The notes beneath the pieces are model-generated. The model made no database searches, had not been told where the DNA came from, and saw nothing but the letters and a program-made list of their open reading frames with translations. This document shows, in pieces, positions 54,642-63,690 of a stretch of 64,000 nucleotides of DNA (position 1 is its first letter; each line of letters begins with the position of its first letter). A program made the translations under genes and the position numbers. The DNA lies in contig CAZBKM010000001.1 in the NCBI GenBank assembly GCA_964492485.1, forward strand, positions 62,001 through 126,000, written 5' to 3'. The stretch is from UBA5336 sp964492485. Lineage in GTDB: Bacteria; Pseudomonadota; Alphaproteobacteria; Caulobacterales; Hyphomonadaceae.

Positions 54642-57600
54642 TCGGCGATCTCGCGGATCGAACGCAGTTCGCTTGCCTGTTCGGGGGAGAGTTCCGGCAG
54701 ATCGGGACGCGCATCGCGCAACGCGGCAAGGATTTCCACCTGCTTGATGGAGTCGACACCCAACTCTGCCTCCAGATCCATGTCGTCCTCCAGCATGTCG
54801 TTGGGATAGCCCGTCTTCTCCGCGATCAGCTCCCGCAGCGTGTCGGCGAGATCCTCCGTCCCGTTCCCTGCGGCAGGACCGTGTCCGTTTGCATCGCTTG
54901 CCGCCGCCGACCCGTTGGCCGGCTGCGGCGCCGGGATGGTTGGGGCCTGCGCCGTGCCTTCCGGCAGGGTGTAGGGCTCGGGCTGGGGGGGTGGCCTTTG
55001 CGCAGACACCGCAGCAGGGGAAGCCGCCGTGGCGGCGGAACCGGCGAGAAAGGTCGCAATGTCGCGGATGGTTGCGAGGTCGGCGGCCTGCTCCGGCGTG
55101 ATCTCGGGCAGTCCGGGTACACGCTCGCGAATGGCGGCGAGGATTTCCACCTGCTTGATCGAGTCCACGCCCAGTTCCGACTCCAGCGCCATGTCCAGGT
55201 CCAGCATGTCGGTGGGATAGCCCGTCTTCTCTGACACGATGGCGGTGATCTGCCCGGCGAGCGCATCGGCATCGTTCTGGCCTGGGGGTGGGGTGGAGGC
55301 TGGCGGGGCCTCGGGTTGCGGATGGGGCTCGGCGCGCGATGGCGCCACGTCATGGCCATTGCTCCGGACGGCGCGGGGCGCAGCGTCTGGCGACGGCTCG
55401 GGAACGGGGACAGAAACCGGCCCGGGCGCAGACCCGGAGACAGGTTGCGGCACGGGCGATGGCGACGGCGCCGGGGCCATCCTTCCGGTCTGGGCCGGGT
55501 CGGGCAGAGCCGTGCGCACGGAGCCCGCATCGAGCCCGACCAGACGGGCCACGGTGTCGAGATAGGTGCGGTGTGCGTCCGTAAGGTCGGAGACGATGGC
55601 GCGAAGCTGGGCGAGGTCTTCCGCACGGTGGGACGGGGGCATGTCGGTCTCCTCGGACTCTACGGCCGTAGCCGGCGGCGACGCCGCGGGCTGGATGGAC
55701 GGTTCGGGGCTTGGCGCGGGTGCGGGCGGTGACGGGGGCCTGGCGGTCTTTGGCGGCGGCGCGCCGTCCGGTCCGGTCTGGCTGCCGGCCACCGGGACAG
55801 GGGGAGCCGACCGCTCGACCTTCCGCGGTGGATAGGGTTTTCCGTAATTGGCGCCGTCAATGTCGACGGCGAATTTCGGACGCGGCGGGGGCGGCGGCGG
55901 CGCAGGCATGCCCCGCAGCAGCGACTGGACATCCACGTCATGGCCCGCAATGGCCAACTTTCCGATCGCCGCCAGGAAGGCCGAGGCGCCGTTCATCCGC
56001 TTGTGATCCAGCGCGACGACAAGCGCCGGTCGGGTCTCAAGAATAGCCGCTGTGAGGCCAGCCACGACGGAGGAAGGACCGACCTCGATGAAGGTTCGCG
56101 CGCCGGCGGCGTACATGGCCTCGACCATCTCCCGAAACCGGACCGGCTGCGCGATCTGGCTGGCCAGGAGGTCCGGCAGCTTCGCCGGGTCCCGCGGATA
56201 CCGGCGCGCGGTGACATTCGCATAGACGGGCAGGCGCGGACTGCGCAGGGTGGCCGCTTCCAGCGTATCGGTGAACGGGGCCACGGCCGCAGCCACGATC
56301 GGCGAGTGAAAGGCCGTGGCGACCGGAAGGCGCTTGGCCTTGAATCCGGCCTCCGTCAAAGCCGTCTCCAGAGCCGAGATCGCCTCTCGAGGGCCCGACA
56401 GGGCCACCTGCCACGGGCCATTGTCATTCGCCAGCGTGACCTCGCCATGGGTCTTCAGCCATGGGCGCAGCGTCTCGGCGCTGGCCTGAACGGCCAGCAT
56501 CGCGCCATCTGTCCCTGTCGCGGCCTCCGCCATGGCGACACCACGGGCACGCGCCAGTGACAGGGCGGTGCTGCGGGTAAAGGCGCCGGCATAATGAAGC
56601 GCCATGACCTCGCCGAAACTGTGGCCGCCGGCGAATCGAGCCCTCAAGCCTGCAGCGGCCAGCAGATCCAGTTGTGCCAGCGCGGTGACCGCGATGGCGG
56701 GCTGGGCATGTTCCATGGCGGTCAGGCGCGCGGACTGGGCGGCGCGGGCCTCATCGCTGAAGGCGGCAGGCGGGAAGGCGATGTCATGCAACGCAAGCGG
56801 GGCCAGCGCGGGATGGGCGGCCGCCTCGTCCCACGCCTTGAGTGCCTGAGGAAAGGCGAGCGCCAGATCGGCGCCCATGCCGATATACTGGCTGCCTTGA
56901 CCGGAAAACAGGAAGGCGATGTCGCCTGGGTCCGGTTCACCCTCCGCATAACCGATCTCCTGCGGGAAAGGCGTTTTCCCCGCCGTGCCGGCCTCTATGG
57001 CCTTGATCAGCCGTCCGGCGGACGCCGCAAGGCGCTCCGGATCGCGGCCGAGGACGTAAGCGCGCACGGGTGCGGCAGGATCGAAGGCGAGGTGAAGCCG
57101 ATCGGCGGCCTCGGGCAGGGCCTCTTCCGCGTGCGCGGCTTCGAGCAGCGTCGTCATCTGCCGGACGAGGCCGGTCGCGTCGCGGGCGCTGAACAGGAAC
57201 AGCTCTTCGGGGAGGAGACGGGTCGGCTCTGCCGCAGCCTCACCGGTATACTCCTCCAGCGTGACGTGGAAATTGCTGCCGCCGAAGCCGAAGGAACTGA
57301 CCGCGGCGCGACGTGGATGATCTGCCCGCCGGACCCAGGGGCGTGACGTGGTGTTCACATAGAACGGCGACCCCGCAAGGGCGGGGGCGGGGCGTACCAC
57401 CTTTAGCGTCGGCGGCAGAAAGCGTCGGCTCAGGGCACCGGCCACCTTGATCAGGCTGGCGGCGCCGGCGGCGGCTTTCGTATGCCCGATCTGCGACTTG
57501 ACCGAGCCGATGGCGCACCAGGGTGTGCTGGCCGTGCGGTCCGGATCGAAGACCTGGCACAGGCCTTCGATCTCTGCCTTGTCGCCCGCCCGTGTGCCGG

Positions 57601-58633
57601 TTCCGTGCGCTTCCACCAGGTCGACCGTGCGCGGGCTGTATCCTGCCTCGTCATAGGCGCGTTGCAGGGTGCGCGACTGACCGCTGGGCAGCGGCGCATA
57701 GATCGCGGTCGCGCGCCCGTCGGACCCCCCGCCGATCCCACGAATGACAGCATGGATGCGGTTCCCGTCACGCTCGGCGTCGACCAGGCGCTTCAGCGCC
57801 ACCAGGCCAACCCCCTCGCCCAGCATGGTGCCGTCGGCGGCGTCGGAGAACGGACGGCAGTCCTCCGTCGCAGACAGGGCCGGCGTCTTGGAGAAACACA
57901 TGTACATCAGGATGTCGTTCAGGGTGTCCGCGCCACCGGCCAGGGCCATGTCGGCATTCCCGGAACGCAGCTCGTGCAACGCGGCCTGAAGGGCCGAGAG
58001 GCTGGAGGCGCAGGCGGCGTCGGTCACGTAGTTCGCGCCGCCGAGGTCCAGCCGGTTCGCGATCCGCCCGGCGACGACATTGCCGAGCAGGCCGGGGAAG
58101 GTCGCCTCGGTCCAGGGAACATACTCCGCTTCGATCCGCGCCACGATCTCGGTCACCTGGTCTGCGTCCAGGCCGCTCTCGCGCAGGGCCTTTTCCCAGA
58201 TCGGACGTTGCAGGCGGCCGGACATGTGTCCCGTCAGTTCGGTCGCAGAGGCGACGCCGAGGATGACGGCGGTGCGCGAGCGATCCACCGGGCGCTGGGC
58301 GTGGGCCTCAACCTCCGCCATCACGCCATCCGCGATCATCAGCGCCAGCAATTGTGACGTGTCGGTGGAGGCCAGCGCGCTCGGCGGCAGGCCGTAGCGC
58401 ATGGGATCGAAGGCCTGCGGCTTCAGGAACCCGCCGCGGCGGCCATAGGTCCGGTCGGGCCGGCGCGGATCCGGGTCGTAATAGTCCGCGATTCGCCAGT
58501 GGCTTTCCGGAACGTCCCCCAGGGCATCGGTGCCCTCCATCAGGTCGCGGAAGAAGCCGTGGGTGGAGCCTCGCCCGGGAAACAGCGCGCCCATGGCGAT
58601 GATGGCAACTGGATCAGCGGGTGTACGCGACAT
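54629..58633 (-). CDS. pfaA: PUFA/secondary-lipid synthase PfaA: KS-AT-ACP-ACP
   Basis: A 1334-residue type I synthase subunit. Ketosynthase ~1-465 with Cys208 (TDAACASS), His343 (VEAHGTGT) and His384 (QIGHTKAAAG). A malonyl-type acyltransferase ~570-870 with LFSGQGSQYIGMG and Ser672 in GHSFGEV. A Pro-rich linker ~900-1110. Two carrier domains have the PUFA-type motif LGVDSIKQVEIL, with pantetheine Ser at about 1158 and 1295. It ends IADFFR directly after ACP2, without the ketoreductase usually present. Only two ACPs are present; known EPA/DHA synthases usually have more. Its ATG shares a base with the PfaD stop (TGATG). It makes the growing chain by decarboxylative condensation; the product is unknown. 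Confidence 0.93.
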   Translation of the reverse strand: MSRTPADPVAIIAMGALFPGRGSTHGFFRDLMEGTDALGDVPESHWRIADYYDPDPRRPDRTYGRRGGFLKPQAFDPMRYGLPPSALASTDTSQLLALMIADGVMAEVEAHAQRPVDRSRTAVILGVASATELTGHMSGRLQRPIWEKALRESGLDADQVTEIVARIEAEYVPWTEATFPGLLGNVVAGRIANRLDLGGANYVTDAACASSLSALQAALHELRSGNADMALAGGADTLNDILMYMCFSKTPALSATEDCRPFSDAADGTMLGEGVGLVALKRLVDAERDGNRIHAVIRGIGGGSDGRATAIYAPLPSGQSRTLQRAYDEAGYSPRTVDLVEAHGTGTRAGDKAEIEGLCQVFDPDRTASTPWCAIGSVKSQIGHTKAAAGAASLIKVAGALSRRFLPPTLKVVRPAPALAGSPFYVNTTSRPWVRRADHPRRAAVSSFGFGGSNFHVTLEEYTGEAAAEPTRLLPEELFLFSARDATGLVRQMTTLLEAAHAEEALPEAADRLHLAFDPAAPVRAYVLGRDPERLAASAGRLIKAIEAGTAGKTPFPQEIGYAEGEPDPGDIAFLFSGQGSQYIGMGADLALAFPQALKAWDEAAAHPALAPLALHDIAFPPAAFSDEARAAQSARLTAMEHAQPAIAVTALAQLDLLAAAGLRARFAGGHSFGEVMALHYAGAFTRSTALSLARARGVAMAEAATGTDGAMLAVQASAETLRPWLKTHGEVTLANDNGPWQVALSGPREAISALETALTEAGFKAKRLPVATAFHSPIVAAAVAPFTDTLEAATLRSPRLPVYANVTARRYPRDPAKLPDLLASQIAQPVRFREMVEAMYAAGARTFIEVGPSSVVAGLTAAILETRPALVVALDHKRMNGASAFLAAIGKLAIAGHDVDVQSLLRGMPAPPPPPPRPKFAVDIDGANYGKPYPPRKVERSAPPVPVAGSQTGPDGAPPPKTARPPSPPAPAPSPEPSIQPAASPPATAVESEETDMPPSHRAEDLAQLRAIVSDLTDAHRTYLDTVARLVGLDAGSVRTALPDPAQTGRMAPAPSPSPVPQPVSGSAPGPVSVPVPEPSPDAAPRAVRSNGHDVAPSRAEPHPQPEAPPASTPPPGQNDADALAGQITAIVSEKTGYPTDMLDLDMALESELGVDSIKQVEILAAIRERVPGLPEITPEQAADLATIRDIATFLAGSAATAASPAAVSAQRPPPQPEPYTLPEGTAQAPTIPAPQPANGSAAASDANGHGPAAGNGTEDLADTLRELIAEKTGYPNDMLEDDMDLEAELGVDSIKQVEILAALRDARPDLPELSPEQASELRSIREIADFFR

Positions 58634-60213
58634 CAGGCGACGGCCCTGTGGGGGTTGGCGAGGGGACGGGGGCGGACATCGAAGGCGCCGGAAGGCACGG
58701 CGACGCCAGCCGCCCGCAGGGCCTGGGCGCGCACCAGGCGGGCGGCGCCGTCCAGCAGGGTCCAGCCGATCACGGCCACGCTACGCTTGTCCAGATCGGC
58801 AAGCGTCGTTCCGGCGACCCAGCGGTTGAAGCCGCCCATGGCGGGGCCGCACCAGATCTGATAGTCGGCGCGCCGATCTGCCCGCCCCTCGCGGGCCCAT
58901 TGCGCACCGCTGAACAGATAGCGCCGTATCACAAGCGCCATCTGGCGTCGGGGTGTGGCGTCCACGGCGGCGAGGTCGTCGGGGCGCGTGCGCAAGAGCC
59001 AATCGCGGGTCGCCGTCCAGGCGCTGTCCAGCGTCTCGCCGAAACACTTTTCCAGAAACGCCAGTTCGTCCGGACTGCAGGCGGCGAAGTCCTCCCGGTT
59101 GCGATAGATCTCCGCCATGCGATTGCCGCGCATGGCAAACAGGGTGCCCCGACGCAGAACCTGGACCTTGACGCCCTGCTCGAACATGTCGGCGGCCGGC
59201 GCCATTGCCACATCGGCCGGGCCGGCCTGGGCGAGCAGCTCACGTGCGTCGCGCGACAGGCCCGATTCAGTCGCGGCCTGGTTGATCGATCCAGTCAGCA
59301 CATATGCCGCGCCCCCGGCGAACGCCGCCGCCACCGCATGGGGCGTTGCGATGCCGCCGGCCAGCCCGATCCGGATCGTGGCGGGGTCCAGGCCATGGGC
59401 GTCGGCCACTTCCCCGCGCAAGCCGATGAGTTCCGGCAACAGGACGGATGCGGCACGGTTGTCCGTGTGACCGCCCGAATCGGCTTCGGCGGTGATGTCA
59501 CAGGCGACCGGCACCCGGGACGCCAGCTCGGCCTGCCGGGCATCGATGTCGCCGGCGGCCACCAGATCGCGCAGCAGGCCGGCGGGTGGGGGCGCCATGA
59601 AGTGGCGCGCCACTTCGGCACGCGACACCTTGGCAAAGACGTGGTGGGCCCGGTTCACGGTCCCGTCGGGCCCGAGCGAGAGGCCTTTCGCGACATAGCG
59701 CACCACCTCCCGCGACAGCGCCATGAAAGCCGACGCCGAGACCCGCCGGACACCCGCGTCCAGAAAGACGTCGACCACGGCACGCTCCGCCTCCGGCGTC
59801 TGGGGCGCGTGAATGAGATTAGCCCCCCAGGCCGGTGCCTCGGGGCCGAGGGCGTCCGTCACCTGGCGCAACGCGCCGCGGATCTCCTCCGGGGGCAGAC
59901 CCGCGCTGCCAAAGAAGCCGCAGAACCCGGCGCGGACGGCCGCGATCACCATGTCCGCCGTCGCCAGGCCGCGCGCCATCTCGCCGACGACATAGGGAAA
60001 ACGGCATCCATGGGCCGTGAGAAAGGCCCGGTCGCCCAGCCATTCGGGATGGACCGGTGGCAGGGTGGCAATTGCCTCGGCGGCGCGCTCGCCTGGCCTG
60101 TGTGGATGGATCGCGCCATCGCGACCCGGGACCAGGTCCACGGGGAGGCGAATGGCGCTGAGCGCTTCGGCCAGATTGGGCGGTGTGATCTCTGTGTCCG
60201 CTGCATCGGACAT
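58633..60213 (-). CDS. pfaD: PfaD-type FMN enoyl reductase of the Pfa synthase
   Basis: The ATG at 60213 follows GAGGAG by 6 bases and gives 526 residues. It is a nitronate-monooxygenase-like FMN TIM barrel in the PfaD/TIGR02814 manner: GCRFPYVVGEMARGLATADMV, GFCGFFGSAGLPPEEI, WGANLIHAPQTPEAE, VACDITAEADSGGHTDNR, RIGLAGGIATPHAVAAAFAGGAAYVLTGSINQA and a C-terminal YQIWCGPAMGGFNRWVAGT. It is the stand-alone enoyl reductase that saturates selected double bonds. It is the first gene of the pfaD-pfaA-KR-pfaC operon; the 240-base gap upstream must hold the promoter, though I could not pick -35/-10 boxes. Confidence 0.93.
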   Translation of the reverse strand: MSDAADTEITPPNLAEALSAIRLPVDLVPGRDGAIHPHRPGERAAEAIATLPPVHPEWLGDRAFLTAHGCRFPYVVGEMARGLATADMVIAAVRAGFCGFFGSAGLPPEEIRGALRQVTDALGPEAPAWGANLIHAPQTPEAERAVVDVFLDAGVRRVSASAFMALSREVVRYVAKGLSLGPDGTVNRAHHVFAKVSRAEVARHFMAPPPAGLLRDLVAAGDIDARQAELASRVPVACDITAEADSGGHTDNRAASVLLPELIGLRGEVADAHGLDPATIRIGLAGGIATPHAVAAAFAGGAAYVLTGSINQAATESGLSRDARELLAQAGPADVAMAPAADMFEQGVKVQVLRRGTLFAMRGNRMAEIYRNREDFAACSPDELAFLEKCFGETLDSAWTATRDWLLRTRPDDLAAVDATPRRQMALVIRRYLFSGAQWAREGRADRRADYQIWCGPAMGGFNRWVAGTTLADLDKRSVAVIGWTLLDGAARLVRAQALRAAGVAVPSGAFDVRPRPLANPHRAVA

Positions 60214-60453
60214 GCCGGTCTCCTCAGGATCGCTTCTGCGACCGCGACGACACGCTAACCGGGTTTGACCGGCAAGACGACCTCCGACCCGTCGCATGCC
60301 CGATCGCGAGCGTCCAAGGGACTCTGTCTCAGGGCGAACCCAAGGGCACCGTTTCCCCGACTGCCACACACCGCCACAGCGAAGCCGATTCGGCCATAAA
60401 CCACAGGTGGCATATCGAGGCCAGACCCTTGCCCTTGCCATCGCTCCGTGTGG

Positions 60454-62574
60454 TTACGGGCTGTCGCCCGTTTCCTCGCGCTCGCGGGCCTCGCGCTGGC
60501 GTGACAGAAACGCGCCCAGGGCATCGCGGGCCAGCGATTCGGGGTCAGGGGCCGCGGGTTCGGCCGATGCGCCTGCCGGTTCCGATCCGGGTCCGAGCAG
60601 CCCCTCGAGCACCGCCGCCCCTTCACTGCCCAGTTCCTCACGCAGGGTCTTGCCCAGGCTTTCGCTGAGGCGGGTGCGCGCATCGGCGGCGAGGATGGCC
60701 TGGACCTTGGCCATGTCCGGCGCGATGCGCGGCGCGGACCAGTCGCCGGTGATCCGCACGGGGATCGGCTGACCGTTGAGCTGAAGCGCGCTGCCCTGTG
60801 CCGTGCCTTCGGTGTCCAGCAGCGGCACGAGCCCCACGTCGAGGCGGCGGGCGCCCAGGTCGATGCGGCCCTCGCCGCTGATCGAGAGCACGGGATTGAC
60901 CAGGTCGAACCGGGTGAGCCGCGCGAGACCGTCTGTCAGGTCCAGGGAAAGGTCGAGCGAGGTGAAGTCCGTTTCCGCCTCGGGCGAGAGGGCCTCTCGG
61001 AGCTGGCTGTCGCCCACCGCGCCCTGACGCACGAGATCGGCGAGGGTGTCCTTGCTGCGCACGAGCTGGCCGAGATTGAATCCCCGCACGGCCCCGTCGG
61101 TCAGGCGGCCCGAGACGGACCCGTCAAGCCCGCGCACGAGCGCGTCCAGGCTGGCGCCCGCGCTGGTCACGTCGATCCCGATCCGGCCGGTGCCCGACAG
61201 GGTTTGCAGTCCGGCCAGGGTCGTCAGGGCCTGTTCGATGGCGATCGTCTCGGCCACGACATCCAGCGCCACCGACGGCGTCTGGCCGCGCGCGCTTACC
61301 ATGGCCTCGCCGGACCAGGCCCCGCCGAACACGCCGGCGCGGTTCAGGCGGGCCTGCAGCCGTCCCGCCTTGAGGACCACGGACAGGTCTGCCTCCGACG
61401 CCTCGATCTGGCCCAGCCGGAGCGTGCCGGCCTGCAACGCCAGATCCGCATCCACCGTCCGCAGCGCGGCCAGATCCAGCGGTTCGCTGCTCCAGCCCTC
61501 GCCGGCGGCGCCGGCCGGCGCCCCGCCATCGCCTTCGCCACCCAGAAAGGGCGACAGATCGAGCGTGTCGAAGGCCAGCGCGCCACGGATTGCCGGTCTG
61601 GGTCCATCCAGGCGCACGCCGAGCCGGCCATCGGCCGCCACATCATCGAGGCGCAGCGACACCGGATCGAGCGTCACGGCGCGGGGGCTGCCGGTGAGGT
61701 CCCCCTCCACCGACACGCGGCGCAATGTGTCGCCGGGCGCCAGCGTGACGCCGGCGAGGGCGAGCGCGCCGCGCAGATCCTCGCTGCTGAGCGAGACGGT
61801 GCCCGCACTCTCTCCACCGGCGGCGATCCGACCCTCGAAGGCGAGGTCCAGGAGGTCGGACGCGAGCGCGATCCGCGTCGCGCTGCCCTCCGCGCCGGCG
61901 AGGTCCAGCGGCGACGCCGTCTCGACCTCCAGGTCGAAGTCCGTATCCTGCAGCCGACCGGTCGCCGTCACGTCCAACGGTGCATCCAGACCCTGCAGGC
62001 GCGCCGTCAGGTCGAGCCCCGACAGGGTGAGGTCGGTCCCCGCGCCGCGGTCGACATAGCGCACCGTGGCATTGGCCAGGCGGGCCCGGTCGATCCCGGC
62101 GTCGACGCCACGTCCGGCCGGTGCCCCGTTACCGCCCGCTTGGCGCGACGGCGCGGTCTCGCCAGACGGTGCGCCGTCGCCCGCGCCAGGCGCGAAGGTC
62201 CAGTTCGCGGTCCCGTCGGCCCGCCGCTCCAGCAGCACGTCGGCATCGTTGAACACGATCTCCGCCACCTCGACCCGGCCCGAAAACAGCGGCCACAGCC
62301 TGACCACGCCGCGCAGCTCGCCGGCCTCCAGCAGCGTGTCCCGGCTGAACCCCTCGGGATTGGCGATGCGCACCCCGCCCACGCCGGCAGACAGCTCCGG
62401 CAGGAGCGCCAGGTCCAGGCGTCCCGTCACCGCGACATCGCGGCCCAGCGCCTGGCTGGCGGCCCGCTCGATCTGGGTGCGGTAGACCTCGTTGGGGATC
62501 AGGAAGGGCAGGGCCGCCAGCCCCACCAGAAGCAGGATCAGCGCCCCGCCGGCCAGGCTCAGAAATCGTTTCAT
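60454..62574 (-). CDS. AsmA-family protein
   Basis: The 706-residue protein (ATG 62574, after GAGGA) starts with one N-terminal membrane helix (LSLAGGALILLLVGLAALPFL). It is followed by the AsmA start IPNEVYRTQIERAASQALGRDVAVTGRLDL (read in pieces) and repeated beta-rich segments, ending with a domain containing VPLLDTEGTAQGSALQLNGQPIPVRITGDW and APDMAKVQ. AsmA-like proteins are thought to bridge inner and outer membranes for phospholipid transport. It lies upstream of pfaD on the same strand, 240 bases away. A link to the unusual lipids is only a suggestion. Confidence 0.9.
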   Translation of the reverse strand: MKRFLSLAGGALILLLVGLAALPFLIPNEVYRTQIERAASQALGRDVAVTGRLDLALLPELSAGVGGVRIANPEGFSRDTLLEAGELRGVVRLWPLFSGRVEVAEIVFNDADVLLERRADGTANWTFAPGAGDGAPSGETAPSRQAGGNGAPAGRGVDAGIDRARLANATVRYVDRGAGTDLTLSGLDLTARLQGLDAPLDVTATGRLQDTDFDLEVETASPLDLAGAEGSATRIALASDLLDLAFEGRIAAGGESAGTVSLSSEDLRGALALAGVTLAPGDTLRRVSVEGDLTGSPRAVTLDPVSLRLDDVAADGRLGVRLDGPRPAIRGALAFDTLDLSPFLGGEGDGGAPAGAAGEGWSSEPLDLAALRTVDADLALQAGTLRLGQIEASEADLSVVLKAGRLQARLNRAGVFGGAWSGEAMVSARGQTPSVALDVVAETIAIEQALTTLAGLQTLSGTGRIGIDVTSAGASLDALVRGLDGSVSGRLTDGAVRGFNLGQLVRSKDTLADLVRQGAVGDSQLREALSPEAETDFTSLDLSLDLTDGLARLTRFDLVNPVLSISGEGRIDLGARRLDVGLVPLLDTEGTAQGSALQLNGQPIPVRITGDWSAPRIAPDMAKVQAILAADARTRLSESLGKTLREELGSEGAAVLEGLLGPGSEPAGASAEPAAPDPESLARDALGAFLSRQREAREREETGDSP

Positions 62575-62819
62575 GGGTCGGGTCCTCAAACCGGTTTGAC
62601 CGTCCCGGACGCGCCGTCCGGCCGGTTCACGCCGGGCCGTCGCACGCGGTCACGGGTCATGCGCAAGTTCCGTTCGCCGCCGAGTCCGTCGGCCGCGGAC
62701 CCCTCCTAGACCGGCAAGGCGGCAGGATCATGACGCCTTTGCGCGCCCCGGCACAGAATCGTCGCGCGGGGTGCTTGACCACCACGCGAGCGATCTGTAG
62801 GGAACCGGCTCACCGATGC

Positions 62820-62896
62820 GCGGGTGTAGCTCAGTTGGTTAGAGTACCGGCCTGTCACGCCGGGGGTCGCGGGTTCGAGCCCCGTCACTCGCGCCA
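62820..62896 (+). tRNA. tRNA-Asp (anticodon GTC)
   Basis: A 77-base cloverleaf: acceptor GCGGGTG pairs with CACTCGC (one G-U), D arm GCTCAGTTGGTTAGAGT, anticodon stem CCGGC/GCCGG around CTGTCAC (GTC), and T arm CGGGTTCGAGCCCCG. Discriminator G and an encoded CCA follow. The RES toxin frame overlaps its last 58 bases on the opposite strand. Confidence 0.97.
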
Positions 62897-63690
62897 GTTT
62901 TCCATTCCATAGATTCGTCCGCCGGCCCCGGCGCGCCCGAGCGCGAACCGGTTTTGAACTGCGCCACGCCGTCGAGAAGCGCAATACTGAACCTTTCCCC
63001 CCCGAACTCATGGATCGCATGCACGCCGGTCTTGTTAAACCAAAGCCGCCAGGTCTGGTTCTGGCTGGGGGCGTTGGCGGCGAAGGCGGCACAGGACAGG
63101 ATCGCCGCGTTGGGACGATGCTGGGGATCGCGGACCGAGGCATAGCGGATCAGCTCGATACGCTCCGCACGCGCGACTTCTTCGAGTTGCTGGCACGCCT
63201 CGTAGTCGTTGGGATGCATCCAGAGGTCGGCCGCGTCGCTGAAGGGTTTTGACAGGAGATCTATCGCGGCATCGGTGCGGACCGGCACGTCGAATGCGGT
63301 GTGCTCGCTGGGGCGCGCCGGAAATGGTGTGCCCGGAGAGTCCGCGTAGAACAGCAGCAAATGAAACGCGGTTTCGATGATCGCGGTCGCCGGTTCTTCG
63401 GACGCATAATATACGCCGGGCGTCGGTCCGGCGCGGCGGAACCGTGACCCGTTCGGATAGAGGCCGTAGCGGAACGGCGTCATGTACAGATAGTGGAGCC
63501 CCGCGCAGTCCGGCGGCACCGGCGGTTTTGTTTCTTCGAGCATGTCTTCGAGCAGGCGCTGCTCATCCAGCGCATCAACAAGCTGAAGCGTGGAGACGAT
63601 GTGTTGCGCCTCCACGCAGCGCCAGAAAACGCGGGATACGCTTTGCCGCTCAGAGCGGAGCGCGTCTGGAATCCAGATAGGCAAGGCCAT
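62839..63690 (-). CDS. RES-domain toxin of a RES-Xre toxin-antitoxin module
   Basis: A 283-residue frame whose residues ~15-235 are a RES domain: RVFWRCVEAQHIVSTLQLVD, GLHYLYMTPFRYG, GSRFRRAGPTPGVYYASEEPATAIIETAFH and LFNKTG-like ending HAIHEFGGERFSIALL. RES toxins degrade NAD+. The last ~40 residues (SMEWKTGASDGARTRD...) come from tRNA-flanking and antisense tRNA-Asp sequence and are probably not part of the ancestral protein. The start overlaps the antitoxin gene by 41 bases, the usual arrangement. Confidence 0.88.
   Translation of the reverse strand: MALPIWIPDALRSERQSVSRVFWRCVEAQHIVSTLQLVDALDEQRLLEDMLEETKPPVPPDCAGLHYLYMTPFRYGLYPNGSRFRRAGPTPGVYYASEEPATAIIETAFHLLLFYADSPGTPFPARPSEHTAFDVPVRTDAAIDLLSKPFSDAADLWMHPNDYEACQQLEEVARAERIELIRYASVRDPQHRPNAAILSCAAFAANAPSQNQTWRLWFNKTGVHAIHEFGGERFSIALLDGVAQFKTGSRSGAPGPADESMEWKTGASDGARTRDPRRDRPVL

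Noticed and set aside
60214..60453. Promoter boxes for the pfaD operon
   Set aside because: No -35/-10 pair with acceptable spacing could be picked by eye, so none is called.
62706..63143. Minus-strand frame across tRNA-Asp
   Set aside because: The stretch LARVTGLEPATPGVTGRYSN is the typical antisense translation of a tRNA gene.
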